Of a stretch of 64,000 bases of DNA, positions 34,435-42,748 are shown in pieces. The notes under the pieces are model-generated. The model did no database searches. It had not been told where the DNA came from and saw only the letters and a list, made by a program, of their open reading frames with translations. Numbering within the stretch: the stretch's first letter is position 1; every line of letters starts with the position of its first letter. The stretch comes from Klebsiella variicola (GTDB lineage Bacteria > Pseudomonadota > Gammaproteobacteria > Enterobacterales > Enterobacteriaceae). The stretch covers positions 1 through 64,000 of the forward strand of contig NZ_CP010523.2 of the NCBI RefSeq assembly GCF_000828055.2, in the 5' to 3' direction. The translations under genes were made by a program, and so were the position numbers.

Positions 34435-34460
34435 GCCCGGCCATTGCGCCGGGCTTTTTT
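34435..34460 (+). terminator. Rho-independent terminator after uhpT
   Basis: Stem GCCCGGC/GCCGGGC (34435-34441/34448-34454), 6-base loop, six T. It touches the stop codon of the convergent LysR gene and may serve both strands. Confidence 0.9.
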
Positions 34461-35364
34461 ATTGTTCTTGCTGGCTGGATTGCAGGAGTAGCTCCCGCAG
34501 CCACTGCTGCGCCGGGTCATGATGGTTACGCTCGTGCCAGGCCATGCTTTTGGTGAAACCCGGGATCGTCAGCGGCGGTGGGGCTATTTTCATGCCGCTG
34601 GCTCTTTTCGCCAGTCGGCGCGGTACCACGGCGATCATGTCGCTCACCGCCAGTATTTCCGGCAACACCAGGAAACTGCTCACCGACAATCCCACCCGCC
34701 GGGTTCGACCAAGCGCCGCCAGCGCGTCGTCGGTCACGCCGCGAAAGCTATCGCCCTGCCATGAAACCAGCACATGTTCCAGCGCACAGAAGCGGTCGAG
34801 CGTCAGCGGCTGGCTGGCCTGCGGATGGTCTTCGCGCATCAGACAGACATAGTCTTCCTGATACAGCGCCCGGCTGTGCAGCGCCGGCGGCGTATCGTGG
34901 GGCGTCAATAGCGCAATATCCACTTCACCACGTTCGGACTGTGCCAGCAGCGTGGCCGGTGATTCGGGAATGATGCGCACGCGGATACCCGGCGCCAGTG
35001 GCTTCAGCGCGGCGATAAATGGCACGATCACTGCTTTCAACGCATAATCCGTCGCGGCGATGGTCCAGGTAAAATTGGCTTCCAGCGGCTCGAAGATGGC
35101 GGGTTGCAGCAGGGTTTCAGCATCGATCAGCAGCTGCTTTACCGGAGCCGCCAGCGCCTGAGCGCGCAGCGTCGGCACCATACCGTGCGGGGCGCGGATA
35201 AACAGCGGGTCATTAAAGGCGTCGCGCAGGCGGGTGAGCATGCCGCTGACCGCCGGCTGGGTGAGCGCCAGCCGCGCTGCCGCCCGGGTGACGCTGCGCT
35301 CATCGAGCAGCGCATCCAGGGCTTTCAGCAGGTTGAGATCGAGGTTTCTGATATCAGATTTCAT
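34459..35364 (-). CDS. LysR-family transcriptional regulator
   Basis: 301 residues with an N-terminal LysR winged helix (LNLLKALDALLDERSVTRAAARLALTQPAVSG in outline, residues 9-40) and a C-terminal effector domain. The DLNLLKALDALL form of the HTH is typical of the NodD/NahR-like branch. The target is unknown. ATG 35364 is chosen; a TTG at 35379 would add five residues. It converges with uhpT and is divergent from yicN, with which it shares a 105-base control region. In E. coli this interval holds adenine transport and deaminase genes instead. Confidence 0.85.
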   Translation of the reverse strand: MKSDIRNLDLNLLKALDALLDERSVTRAAARLALTQPAVSGMLTRLRDAFNDPLFIRAPHGMVPTLRAQALAAPVKQLLIDAETLLQPAIFEPLEANFTWTIAATDYALKAVIVPFIAALKPLAPGIRVRIIPESPATLLAQSERGEVDIALLTPHDTPPALHSRALYQEDYVCLMREDHPQASQPLTLDRFCALEHVLVSWQGDSFRGVTDDALAALGRTRRVGLSVSSFLVLPEILAVSDMIAVVPRRLAKRASGMKIAPPPLTIPGFTKSMAWHERNHHDPAQQWLRELLLQSSQQEQ

Positions 35365-35469
35365 GATAGCTATCCGCAAACGCGATAAGTCACATTATGG
35401 TATGCCCGGTAGTCGACAGCAGGCAAATTCCCATTATGATAGTGAGGCTGCGATTGGATGAGAGGATGC

Positions 35470-35922
35470 ATGATCTGGATAGGACTGGCCACCCTGGTAG
35501 TGGTATTTGTTGTGGGATTTCGGGTGCTTACCTCTGATTCACGCCGCGCGATTCGTCGCCTGAGCGAACGCCTTGGCATAACGCCTGTTCCGCTGGAATC
35601 GATGATCGATCAGTTGGGAAAAACCGCCGGTAATGAGTATTTGCGCTACCTGGAGCGGCCGAATGAAGCGCATCTGCAGAACGCCGCACAGGTACTGCTG
35701 ATCTGGCAGACCGCTATCGTCGATGCCAGCGAAAAAAACCTGCATTACTGGTATCGCCTGATGCAAAAAGCGCGTTTAGCGGCGCCGATTACCGACGCGC
35801 AAATTCGTCTTGCGCAAGGGTTTCTGCGCGAGCTGGATCCGGATGCAAGCGATTTGCATAACCTACAGCAGCGTTATAACGCGCTGTTTCTGCCGGAAGA
35901 CGGCGTGCACTGGCTGCACTGA
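35470..35922 (+). CDS. yicN: YicN, DUF1198 membrane-anchored protein
   Basis: 150 residues starting MIWIGLATLVVVFVVGFRVLT: one N-terminal membrane helix followed by a helical soluble domain ending EDGVHWLH, colinear with E. coli YicN. The function is unknown. ATG 35470 has AGAGG at proper spacing; an ATG four codons earlier (35458) is possible but lacks one. Confidence 0.92.
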   Translation: MIWIGLATLVVVFVVGFRVLTSDSRRAIRRLSERLGITPVPLESMIDQLGKTAGNEYLRYLERPNEAHLQNAAQVLLIWQTAIVDASEKNLHYWYRLMQKARLAAPITDAQIRLAQGFLRELDPDASDLHNLQQRYNALFLPEDGVHWLH

Positions 35923-35983
35923 TATCATAATTGCTTATGTGTATTATCAAGGATGGTGATTCGATTTATATCACTCACCGACG

Positions 35984-36027
35984 CATGATTAACCTCGTTA
36001 AAACAATCGTTCACGAGGTTAATCATG
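35984..36027. promoter_or_regulatory. Perfect 15-bp inverted repeat spanning a start codon
   Basis: CATGATTAACCTCGT (35984-35998) is the exact reverse complement of ACGAGGTTAATCATG (36013-36027), with a 14-base loop. The right arm includes both the likely Shine-Dalgarno (CGAGG) and the ATG of the next gene. It could be a DNA operator or an mRNA hairpin hiding the start. Confidence 0.85.
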
Positions 36028-36549
36028 AAACAGCCCCTGCTGCAAAGCGCCATCGTCTGGCCGGAAGAGTATCTGCCAGGCACGACCGACAATTTTGCCT
36101 CTAATGAAATTATCGTCAGCGGCCTGACGGCAGCTCAGATATGGGCGCAGCTCGATGACACCACGCTGTGGCCGGGCTATTACGGCAACGTTGCCGATAT
36201 CCATTTCCATGACGGCAGCGGCCCGACCCTCAGCGCCAACGCCCGTTTCCGCTTCAGCACCTTCGGCTTCCCGATTGAGGCGCAGATTACAGAGTATGTA
36301 CCTCCCGCTGCCGGGCAGGCGGCGCGCGTAGCCTGGCACGGCTGGGCGGAAGGGGATGCAACGACGCGTCTTGATGTGATCCACGCGTGGCTATTTGAAG
36401 ATTTGCCCGGCGGGCGCGTACGTATCCTCACCCAGGAGTCGCAAAAAGGCGTTCCGGCGCAGGAGTTGGCGCGTACCTTGCCCAATCCGATGATTAACGG
36501 TCACCAGGAGTGGATCTGCGGGCTGGTAAAATCGGCTCGCGGCGAGTAA
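36025..36549 (+). CDS. SRPBCC (START-like) domain protein
   Basis: 174 residues forming one SRPBCC/Bet v1-like fold: an early helix with SGLTAAQIWAQLDDTTLWPGYYGNV, then alternating strands (ARFRFSTFGFPIEAQITEYVPP, ARVAWHGWAEG) and a long C-terminal helix. Such proteins bind hydrophobic ligands or act as cyclases/AHSA1-type proteins; the ligand is unknown. Its start codon lies in a perfect inverted repeat (35984-36027), pointing to dedicated control. A REP pair follows. Confidence 0.8.
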   Translation: MKQPLLQSAIVWPEEYLPGTTDNFASNEIIVSGLTAAQIWAQLDDTTLWPGYYGNVADIHFHDGSGPTLSANARFRFSTFGFPIEAQITEYVPPAAGQAARVAWHGWAEGDATTRLDVIHAWLFEDLPGGRVRILTQESQKGVPAQELARTLPNPMINGHQEWICGLVKSARGE

Positions 36550-36555
36550 ATCCGA

Positions 36556-36641
36556 GTGCCGGATGGCGGCTGCGCCTTATCCGGCCTACGGTTTACGCAC
36601 TCGTCCCTTGTAGGCCGGATAAGCGTAAGCGCCATCCGGCA
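36556..36641. repeat. BIME (two REP units)
   Basis: Two facing REP units, TGCCGGATGGCGGCTGCGCC ... CCTACG (36557-36590) and GTAGGCCGGATAAGCG ... GCCATCCGGC (36610-36640), between the SRPBCC gene and the convergent antitoxin gene. Confidence 0.88.
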
Positions 36642-36647
36642 GAATAA

Positions 36648-36971
36648 CTACAGTAGGATTTTCAGGCCGTGTTTTTGTACGACGCTAAGCAATTTTAATG
36701 ACATTCCGCTCGGTCGTTTAGCGCCAGTCTCCCATTTTTGCACGGTAGACACACTGGTATTCAGATAACGAGCGAACACGGGTTGGCTAACATTGAGTTG
36801 TTCACGTAGCGCTTTAATTTCAATGGGTTGAAGTGCGGCTACGCTACCGAGACATGATTCATCAAAATGGCGCATTGTTTCCTGTGGGATTGCGCCAACG
36901 CTGAATAGCCCCGACGCAGCGCTATGGATCGCTTCGAAAGCCGGGCTTTTGTATTTATTTTTTGCTGTCAT
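36648..36971 (-). CDS. HigA/NadS-type antitoxin (XRE HTH)
   Basis: 107 residues with a C-terminal XRE-type helix-turn-helix (IEIKALREQLNVSQPVFARY ... STVQKWETGAKRPSG). This is the NadS/HigA layout, in which the toxin gene precedes the antitoxin. The gene begins inside the toxin coding sequence (17-base overlap). The likely operator is the palindrome at 37337-37355. The antitoxin is intact although its toxin partner is broken. Confidence 0.88.
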   Translation of the reverse strand: MTAKNKYKSPAFEAIHSAASGLFSVGAIPQETMRHFDESCLGSVAALQPIEIKALREQLNVSQPVFARYLNTSVSTVQKWETGAKRPSGMSLKLLSVVQKHGLKILL

Positions 36972-37322
36972 CGCAAATCTCCACCAGTTCTTTACTTTTA
37001 ACTAAGGCCGTCGTTTTCTCTTCAGAGAGATTGGCATAGTGTTTTGCTAACTCACGAAACCCCATTAATTCGCGATGGTTGATATTGGCCATATCCTGTT
37101 TGGCATATAGAAAGGTATAAAACCAATACCCTGCGCTTTTGGTAAGGATGATTGCGCGATCGCGATTCTTGTTGAGTCGCTTTTTATAAACCCCCCTCCT
37201 AAATCAAACACCTTGCCCTGAAGCGCAGATTGAATTGCCTGATAGAGCTCGTTGTCGGAAATGCCATGAGAGCTAGCCTCTCTGGCAAACCATTTGGTTT
37301 TAAAGATACGCATTGCTGACAT
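36955..37322 (-). pseudogene. RelE/HigB-family toxin gene, frameshifted in a C6/G6 run
   Basis: The frame from ATG 37322 reads MSAMRIFKTKWFAREASSHG ... VFDLGGG, then at the six-C run 37191-37196 (six G on the coding strand) it leaves the family sequence. One extra base there restores VYKKRLNKNRDRAIIL...YWFYTFLYAKQDMANI and runs to a stop at 36955-36957 that overlaps the antitoxin start. The restored product would have 122 residues, normal for this family. The change is one missing base in a homopolymer, so real inactivation, slippage or sequencing error are all possible. As written the toxin is truncated and altered. Confidence 0.85.
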
Positions 37323-37336
37323 CCTGTCGTTAAAAG

Positions 37337-37355
37337 TATAGCACATGGTGCTATA
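37337..37355. promoter_or_regulatory. Operator palindrome of the toxin-antitoxin locus
   Basis: TATAGCAC-ATG-GTGCTATA is a perfect 8-bp dyad with a 3-base centre, 15 bases upstream of the toxin start codon. Position and symmetry fit autorepression by the XRE antitoxin. Confidence 0.8.
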
Positions 37356-37450
37356 TTAAATTCTCCTGAGATTTGTAAAAGCGATAGCAAGCATCGTTTT
37401 TTTAAACATGCGAACAGCTACGCATCCTCTTATGAAAAGCGAGAAGAGTT

Positions 37451-37466
37451 GCGAAAACGTTAAATT
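37451..37466. promoter_or_regulatory. Candidate PurR-like site upstream of nepI
   Basis: GCGAAAACGTTAAATT keeps ten contiguous bases (CGAAAACGTT) of the PurR consensus ACGAAAACGTTTGCGT but diverges in the last third. NepI exports purine nucleosides, which makes the match plausible, not proven. Confidence 0.35.
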
Positions 37467-37524
37467 CGTCACAAACAAAATGTTACACTGCGCGGCTTTC
37501 AGCCACTTTCTTCGCAGGTCACTC

Positions 37525-38709
37525 ATGAGTCATTCAAATGAAGCCAAACCCCATGCACGCGAGCTGGCGCGACCAAACTGGTCGGCGGTTTTCGCGGTTG
37601 CTTTCTGCGTTGCCTGCCTGATTACCGTCGAATTTCTACCGGTCAGTCTGCTGACGCCGATGGCGCTGGATTTAGGCATCTCCGAAGGGATGGCCGGGCA
37701 GTCGGTGACGACGACGGCATTCGTAGCGATGTTCTCCAGCCTGTTTATCACCTCCATCATTGGCAAAACCGATCGCCGCTACGTGGTGATCCTGTTTTCG
37801 CTGCTGCTGACCCTTTCCTGCCTGCTGGTATCGTTTGCCGATAGCCTCACCCTGCTGCTGCTGGGACGAGCCTGTCTGGGCCTGGCGCTCGGCGGTTTCT
37901 GGGCGATGTCGGCCTCGCTGACCATGCGGCTGGTGCCGATGCGCGTGGTGCCGAAAGCGCTGTCGATTATCTTCGGCGCGGTATCAATCGCGCTGGTGAT
38001 CGCCGCCCCATTGGGCAGTTTCCTTGGCGGGCTTATCGGCTGGCGCAACGTCTTTAACGGCGCGGCGGTGATGGGCGTGCTGTGTACGCTCTGGGTGCTG
38101 AAAGCGCTGCCGTCGCTGCCCGGTGAATCGGCTTCTCAGCAGCAAAATATGTTTGGTCTGCTGAAGCGTCCGGGGGTGATGGCCGGGATGTGCGCCATTT
38201 TCATGGCCTTTGCCGGACAGTTCGCCTTCTTTACCTATATTCGCCCGGTTTACATGACCCTCGCCGGTTTTGACGTCGACGGCCTGACGCTGGTGCTGTT
38301 GAGCTTTGGTATCGCCAGCTTTATCGGCACCTCGCTCTCCTCGGTGCTTCTCAAGCGTTCGGTAAAAGCGGCGCTGGCGATCTCGCCGCTGGTGCTGACC
38401 GCCTGCGCGGTGGCGCTGGTGCTGTGGGGAGAAAGCAAAATCGTCGCCTCGACGGTGGCGATTATCTGGGGCTTCGCGTTTGCGCTGATCCCGGTGGGGT
38501 GGTCAACGTGGATCACCCGTTCACTCTCCGATCAGGCGGAAAAAGCCGGGTCGATTCAGGTGGCGGTGATCCAGCTGGCCAACACCTGCGGCGCCGCGGT
38601 CGGCGGCGTGGCGCTCGACCACTTAGGCCTGCTGTCGCCGCTGGTGTTGTCAGGAATATTAATGCTGTTTACCGGCCTGCTGGTGGCGACCAAAGTGAAG
38701 GTGAATTAA
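37525..38709 (+). CDS. nepI: NepI, purine ribonucleoside exporter (MFS)
   Basis: 394 residues with twelve membrane segments, colinear with E. coli NepI (YicM), which exports inosine, guanosine and 6-mercaptopurine nucleosides by proton antiport. Diagnostic stretches include [36 protein letters not shown] and [19 protein letters not shown]. The frame is open to 37408, but the ATG at 37525 has a Shine-Dalgarno (CAGG) and matches the family. In E. coli yicS follows nepI; here two catabolic modules intervene. Confidence 0.95.
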   Translation: MSHSNEAKPHARELARPNWSAVFAVAFCVACLITVEFLPVSLLTPMALDLGISEGMAGQSVTTTAFVAMFSSLFITSIIGKTDRRYVVILFSLLLTLSCLLVSFADSLTLLLLGRACLGLALGGFWAMSASLTMRLVPMRVVPKALSIIFGAVSIALVIAAPLGSFLGGLIGWRNVFNGAAVMGVLCTLWVLKALPSLPGESASQQQNMFGLLKRPGVMAGMCAIFMAFAGQFAFFTYIRPVYMTLAGFDVDGLTLVLLSFGIASFIGTSLSSVLLKRSVKAALAISPLVLTACAVALVLWGESKIVASTVAIIWGFAFALIPVGWSTWITRSLSDQAEKAGSIQVAVIQLANTCGAAVGGVALDHLGLLSPLVLSGILMLFTGLLVATKVKVN

Positions 38710-38756
38710 CCCGCTTACGGCCGTTCGCCTTTTGCCAGCCGGCACTACCGCGGGTA

Positions 38757-38860
38757 CGGCGCCTGACCGCCCGGCGGCGCTGCGCTTGCCGGGCCTACGG
38801 GTGGTATCCCGCAGGCCTCCTCAGTCGTAGCCCGGCTAAGCGTAGCGCCAGCCGGGAACG
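38757..38860. repeat. REP cluster between nepI and the porin gene
   Basis: Two GC-rich REP units (around 38769-38801 and 38826-38860, the second reading GTAGCCCGGCTAAGCGTAGC ... CCGGGAACG) in the convergent 173-base gap. Confidence 0.75.
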
Positions 38861-38882
38861 CTCCTTCGGCAATGCTATCGCA

Positions 38883-40262
38883 TCAGAACCATGCCTCAAA
38901 CATCCCACCGACGTTCAGCGAATCCAGCTGCTGGTCCTGGGTGCCGTTAACCTTCGCGGTGTGCTCGTTGTCCACCTGGCCGCCGGTCACATAGAAGCGC
39001 AGCATCGGACGGAACTCCGGCCCCATGCCGATGGCGATGTTCTGCGACAGCGTCAGCTTCCAGCCGTGGTTATCCCCGCCCTGGTCGTAATCCACGCGCT
39101 GGTAGCCCGCTTCCAGCCAGGTGGAGTGCACGTCGTTCCAGAAATACATCGGCCGCACGATGGCACCGTAGTTCTTGCGGTTGTCGGTGTTGTCCTTGCC
39201 GTTGTCGTAGTCGTGGAAGGCCAGCAGGTATTCGATCTGCGCCTGCTGGGTGAACTTATGGCTGCCCTCGAAGCTGGCGTAGACCGTGGTCAGGTCGTCG
39301 GTTTTGTTGTAGACGCTGTTATCCGAGTTGTCGGAGTAGCGCAGGATCACCTTGTTCACCCCGCTGTCGTTGGTGTGGCTCAGCACCAGGCCGCCCTGCC
39401 AGGCTTCGAGGCGCGCGTCGCTGTCCACCGCCTTCGAGTCAAAGCCGTAGTTGGCGTACACCTCGACGTCGATCGGCCCGGCCTTGATGTTGTGGGTTTT
39501 GGTGGTCAGCGCGTAGTGGCCGTTGTCGCCGGTGTCGGAGCTGCCGGTACAGGTGATACGCGACGGGTTGGTCTCGTCTGCCATCACTTCCGGACTACAG
39601 GATTTCACCTGCGACACCGTCGCCACGTCAAACTGCACGCCGCCGATATCAAAGTTCTTCACCCCGGCGCCCTGGCCGTCGTGGTTCATCCAGAAGTAGT
39701 CGTTGATCCCCTGTTGCGGACGCTGGTGGAAGTCGCGGCCGGCCCAGATATAGGCGTTGGGGTTGGATTCCAGCACGTTGGTGACGCCGACGTAGGCCTT
39801 CTTCAGGTTAACTTCGTCGCTCCAGTGGTCGAACATCACGTTGAGATCCCAGATAGCCCCCTGCGCGCTTTTGAAGGCCTTGCTGATCTGGAATTCGCCG
39901 CCGTTGCTTTCGTTGCCGAGACGGCCGATCGCCGAGGCGCCGTTATAGGAGCCGTCGACGCCGACATATTTCTGGTCGCCGGTCTGGAAGTGGGCGCCAT
40001 AGCGGGCATAGCCGCTGAACTTGAGGCCGAACGGAATGGCCATATCCGGCGAGGCGGCGGTGGTCTGCGGGTTGGTGATCACGTCGACCTTTTTGTTGGC
40101 CGCGGCGTCGATTTTCGCCTGGCGGTCGGCCAGCGCTTTATCAACGGCTTTGGCAACGATGGCGTCGATCTGTTCCTGCGTAAATTCTTGCGCCATGACA
40201 GAAATTGGGCACAGCGCGGCGACAACCGCCATGGCTAAAGGCAGTTTTTTCACAGTATTCAT
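38883..40262 (-). CDS. LamB-type carbohydrate porin
   Basis: 459 residues: signal peptide MNTVKKLPLAMAVVAALCPISVMA, a short coiled-coil-like N-terminal segment (FTQEQIDAIVAKAVDKALAD), then a maltoporin-type 18-strand barrel (FSGYARYGAHFQTG, FEISKAFKS-like strands) ending in GMFEAWF with the C-terminal Phe. The N-terminal helical extension resembles ScrY/BglH-type sugar porins. It is the last gene of the PTS operon (EIIB-EIIC-EIIA-porin), so it likely lets the same beta-glucoside or cellobiose-type sugar cross the outer membrane. Confidence 0.9.
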   Translation of the reverse strand: MNTVKKLPLAMAVVAALCPISVMAQEFTQEQIDAIVAKAVDKALADRQAKIDAAANKKVDVITNPQTTAASPDMAIPFGLKFSGYARYGAHFQTGDQKYVGVDGSYNGASAIGRLGNESNGGEFQISKAFKSAQGAIWDLNVMFDHWSDEVNLKKAYVGVTNVLESNPNAYIWAGRDFHQRPQQGINDYFWMNHDGQGAGVKNFDIGGVQFDVATVSQVKSCSPEVMADETNPSRITCTGSSDTGDNGHYALTTKTHNIKAGPIDVEVYANYGFDSKAVDSDARLEAWQGGLVLSHTNDSGVNKVILRYSDNSDNSVYNKTDDLTTVYASFEGSHKFTQQAQIEYLLAFHDYDNGKDNTDNRKNYGAIVRPMYFWNDVHSTWLEAGYQRVDYDQGGDNHGWKLTLSQNIAIGMGPEFRPMLRFYVTGGQVDNEHTAKVNGTQDQQLDSLNVGGMFEAWF

Positions 40263-40406
40263 GGTTATCTCGCTTTAATAATTAATATATTTCAGATAAT
40301 AACCATCCCATTCTGGCTAAAATAAATAACCAAAATAAGCTGATTTGTTTTTTAGGGTACAGCGACGCCGGAGAATAATATTCTCGCTGACGTTATTCCA
40401 TATTAA

Positions 40407-40709
40407 TTAACGCTGGTACAGATGGATTAATTCTTCTGAGAACTCACGGGCCAGCAGCGAATTCATCAGATGATCCTGGGCATGTACCATAATCAGCGTC
40501 ATAGGCTGACGCGCTTCACCGGCATCCTGCCCGATGAGCTGGGTCTGCATCTGATGCGCCCGGCGGGCGTAGCCGTCGGCCTCATTTAAGAGTAAGCGCG
40601 CTTCGTCGATATTTCCGGTTCGGGCCGCATGCAACGCTTCAAAACATAATGAGCGTGACTGTCCCGCATTAACGATAATTTCCATTACCGCATCTTCTAA
40701 TTCAATCAT
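40407..40709 (-). CDS. PTS lactose/cellobiose-type EIIA component
   Basis: 100 residues of the Lac/cellobiose EIIA fold (three-helix bundle forming trimers), with the active-site His76 in LIMVHAQDHLMNS. It receives phosphate from HPr and passes it to the EIIB protein. It lies between the EIIC gene (97-base gap) and the porin gene on the same strand. Confidence 0.95.
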   Translation of the reverse strand: MIELEDAVMEIIVNAGQSRSLCFEALHAARTGNIDEARLLLNEADGYARRAHQMQTQLIGQDAGEARQPMTLIMVHAQDHLMNSLLAREFSEELIHLYQR

Positions 40710-40806
40710 GTATATTCCTGAGGTATTTATTATTTAATAATGCAGGGAAAGTCCATTTTCTGCATTATTACGCTGTCATCTTATTATCTCTCCGGAAGGA
40801 GAGGGA

Positions 40807-42129
40807 TTAGCTAACGGTTTCTGCCACCGGAACGCTATTTTTGGCTTTCTCAACTTCGGTTTTCATTAAGGAACGTTCATAGGCGCGCAGGAACGGCAGG
40901 TAAATAACCGCCGACATCACCATGCAGATAACGCACATCACCACCGGACTCAGGGTCCAGTTGGCCGCCCATGACGCGCCAATCGGGGCCGGCGTGGTCC
41001 ACGGCGTCAGCGACACCACCTGGCTCAGCCAGCCAAGACGCGTCGCGCCGTAAGCCAGCACCGCGTTGACCATCGGCACGCAGACGAAGGGGATAAACAT
41101 CATCGGGTTCATGATGATTGGCGCCCCGAACAGAATCGGCTCGTTGATATTAAAGAAGCTCGGCACAATGCCCATCTTGCCGATGGTGCGCAGATGCGTG
41201 GCCCGGCTACGCAGCAGCAGGAAAGCCAGCGGCAGGGTCGAACCGACGCCGCCAATCAGCAGATAGTGATCCCAGAAGCCCTGCAGATAGACGTGCGGCA
41301 GCACCGTACCCGCCGCCAGCGCCGCCTGGTTTGCCGACAGGTTGGCCATCCAGAACGGGTTCATAATGCCGGTAACAATCAGTGAGCCGTGGATCCCGGC
41401 GAACCAGAAAATCTGGCACATCAGAACGGAGAGCAAAATCGCCGGCAGCGAGTCGGAGGCGGAAACCAGCGGCTCCAGCAGATGCATGATCGCCTGCGGC
41501 AGGATCATCCCGGTCTGCGCTTCGATAAACAGGTTCAGCGGATGCAGAGTCGCAATGACCACCAGCACCGGGATCAGGATTTCAAACGAACGGGCGACGC
41601 CGGTGGGGACCTCTTTCGGCAGACGAATCGTAATGTTGTTTTGCTTCAGCCACGCATAAACGCGGGTGGAGTAGATGGCGGTGATCAGCGCGGTGAAAAT
41701 GCCCTGACCGGACAGATACTGAGTGGAAATTTTGCCATCGGCATAGGGCGCGGCGACCAGCAGGAAGGCCATAAACGCCAGCAGACCGGACATTACCGGA
41801 TCGAGCTGAAACTGACGACCGAGGCTGGCGCCAATGCCGACCGAGATAAAGAAGGTCATCACGCCCATGCTGAGGTTAAACGGCAGCATCAGCTGTTCGC
41901 GGTAGTGCTGGGAGAAATCAAGCCAGCCGCGGGCAAAGCCGTTGGTGGTATCGGGTGAAAACGGCGGAAAGATAAATACCAGCATGAAAGAGCCGATGAT
42001 CATAAACGGCAAGGCGGCAGTGAAGCCATCGCGGATAGCGATAACGTATTTCTGCTGCCCAAGGCGTCCTGCCAGCGGAGTAATAGATTGCTCGATCACG
42101 GCAATCATGGACTGATACAGAGAACTCAT
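40807..42129 (-). CDS. PTS lactose/cellobiose-type EIIC component
   Basis: 440 residues with about ten membrane segments and the EIIC motif around FNINEPILFGAPIIMNP, which contains the conserved Asn-Glu-Pro sugar-binding loop. This is the translocating channel of a cellobiose/chitobiose-class PTS. The exact sugar cannot be read from sequence. It lies 11 bases after the EIIB gene. Confidence 0.95.
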   Translation of the reverse strand: MSSLYQSMIAVIEQSITPLAGRLGQQKYVIAIRDGFTAALPFMIIGSFMLVFIFPPFSPDTTNGFARGWLDFSQHYREQLMLPFNLSMGVMTFFISVGIGASLGRQFQLDPVMSGLLAFMAFLLVAAPYADGKISTQYLSGQGIFTALITAIYSTRVYAWLKQNNITIRLPKEVPTGVARSFEILIPVLVVIATLHPLNLFIEAQTGMILPQAIMHLLEPLVSASDSLPAILLSVLMCQIFWFAGIHGSLIVTGIMNPFWMANLSANQAALAAGTVLPHVYLQGFWDHYLLIGGVGSTLPLAFLLLRSRATHLRTIGKMGIVPSFFNINEPILFGAPIIMNPMMFIPFVCVPMVNAVLAYGATRLGWLSQVVSLTPWTTPAPIGASWAANWTLSPVVMCVICMVMSAVIYLPFLRAYERSLMKTEVEKAKNSVPVAETVS

Positions 42130-42140
42130 TTCAACACCTC

Positions 42141-42455
42141 TCAGTGCGCCGCTGGGATCAGCGACAGAGCATAATTCAGGACGTTGTCTCCCCGCTGCAT
42201 ACCGTAGTCCATCGTATCGATGGGCTGAACGGGAATGTTCAGGGAAGCCGCTTTGTCAGACAGGGTTTTCAACATGTATTTCACCTGGGGGCCAAGCAAC
42301 ACCACCTGATACTGCGGAAACTGCATGTCAAATTCGGAAACGCCATAGGCATCAATCTGCACCGGCAGGTCACGTTCATTCGCCGCCTCCACCATCTTTC
42401 TGACCAGCAGACTGGTGGACATCCCGGCAGAGCAGCACAGCATAATCTTGTACAT
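42141..42455 (-). CDS. PTS lactose/cellobiose-type EIIB component
   Basis: 104 residues with the EIIB P-loop MLCCSAGMSTSLLV near the N-terminus; Cys8 aligns with the phospho-cysteine of this family. It passes phosphate from the EIIA protein to the incoming sugar. It is the first gene of the operon; operator-like palindromes lie just upstream (42511-42524 and 42636-42650). Confidence 0.95.
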   Translation of the reverse strand: MYKIMLCCSAGMSTSLLVRKMVEAANERDLPVQIDAYGVSEFDMQFPQYQVVLLGPQVKYMLKTLSDKAASLNIPVQPIDTMDYGMQRGDNVLNYALSLIPAAH

Positions 42456-42510
42456 CGACGACCATCCTCAAAATGTAAAAAGTTATTGCGTGGATGATTT
42501 GATATCAGAC

Positions 42511-42650
42511 GGAAACCGGTTTCCATTCATAAAAAGCAGAACTGTGATAGTGGTCAAGATCTCCTGCTTATGGGGCGGATTTATTGGATTTCGCTCACAT
42601 TATTCTGTCGATTTGGCGATGTTTTGCGCTGAAATGGAAAATCGGTTTCC
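42511..42650. promoter_or_regulatory. LacI-type operators between the PTS operon and its regulator
   Basis: A perfect 14-bp palindrome GGAAACCGGTTTCC (42511-42524) and a second, less symmetric copy GGAAAATCGGTTTCC (42636-42650), 125 bases apart, lie in the divergent region. The CG-centred palindrome is typical of LacI-family proteins. Between them TGTGA-N6-TCAAG (42543-42558) is a possible CRP site. Confidence 0.75.
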
Positions 42651-42748
42651 AAACAAATGGTGAAATGGATATACTGCGCTGGTCACAATTGAAGCGATTC
42701 AGGTTTACAGGATTTTGGCGGGACGCGGCGCCCGCGCAGGGGAAAATG

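Noticed and set aside
33002-34504. 500-codon minus-strand frame opposite uhpT
   Set aside because: It covers the whole uhpT gene and its terminator in antisense and is rich in Gln, His and Arg; not a real gene.
38424-40238. 604-codon plus-strand frame opposite the LamB-type porin gene
   Set aside because: Antisense to a porin with signal peptide and C-terminal Phe; the frame is Val/His/Ala-rich, spans nepI and the porin gene and has no recognisable domain.
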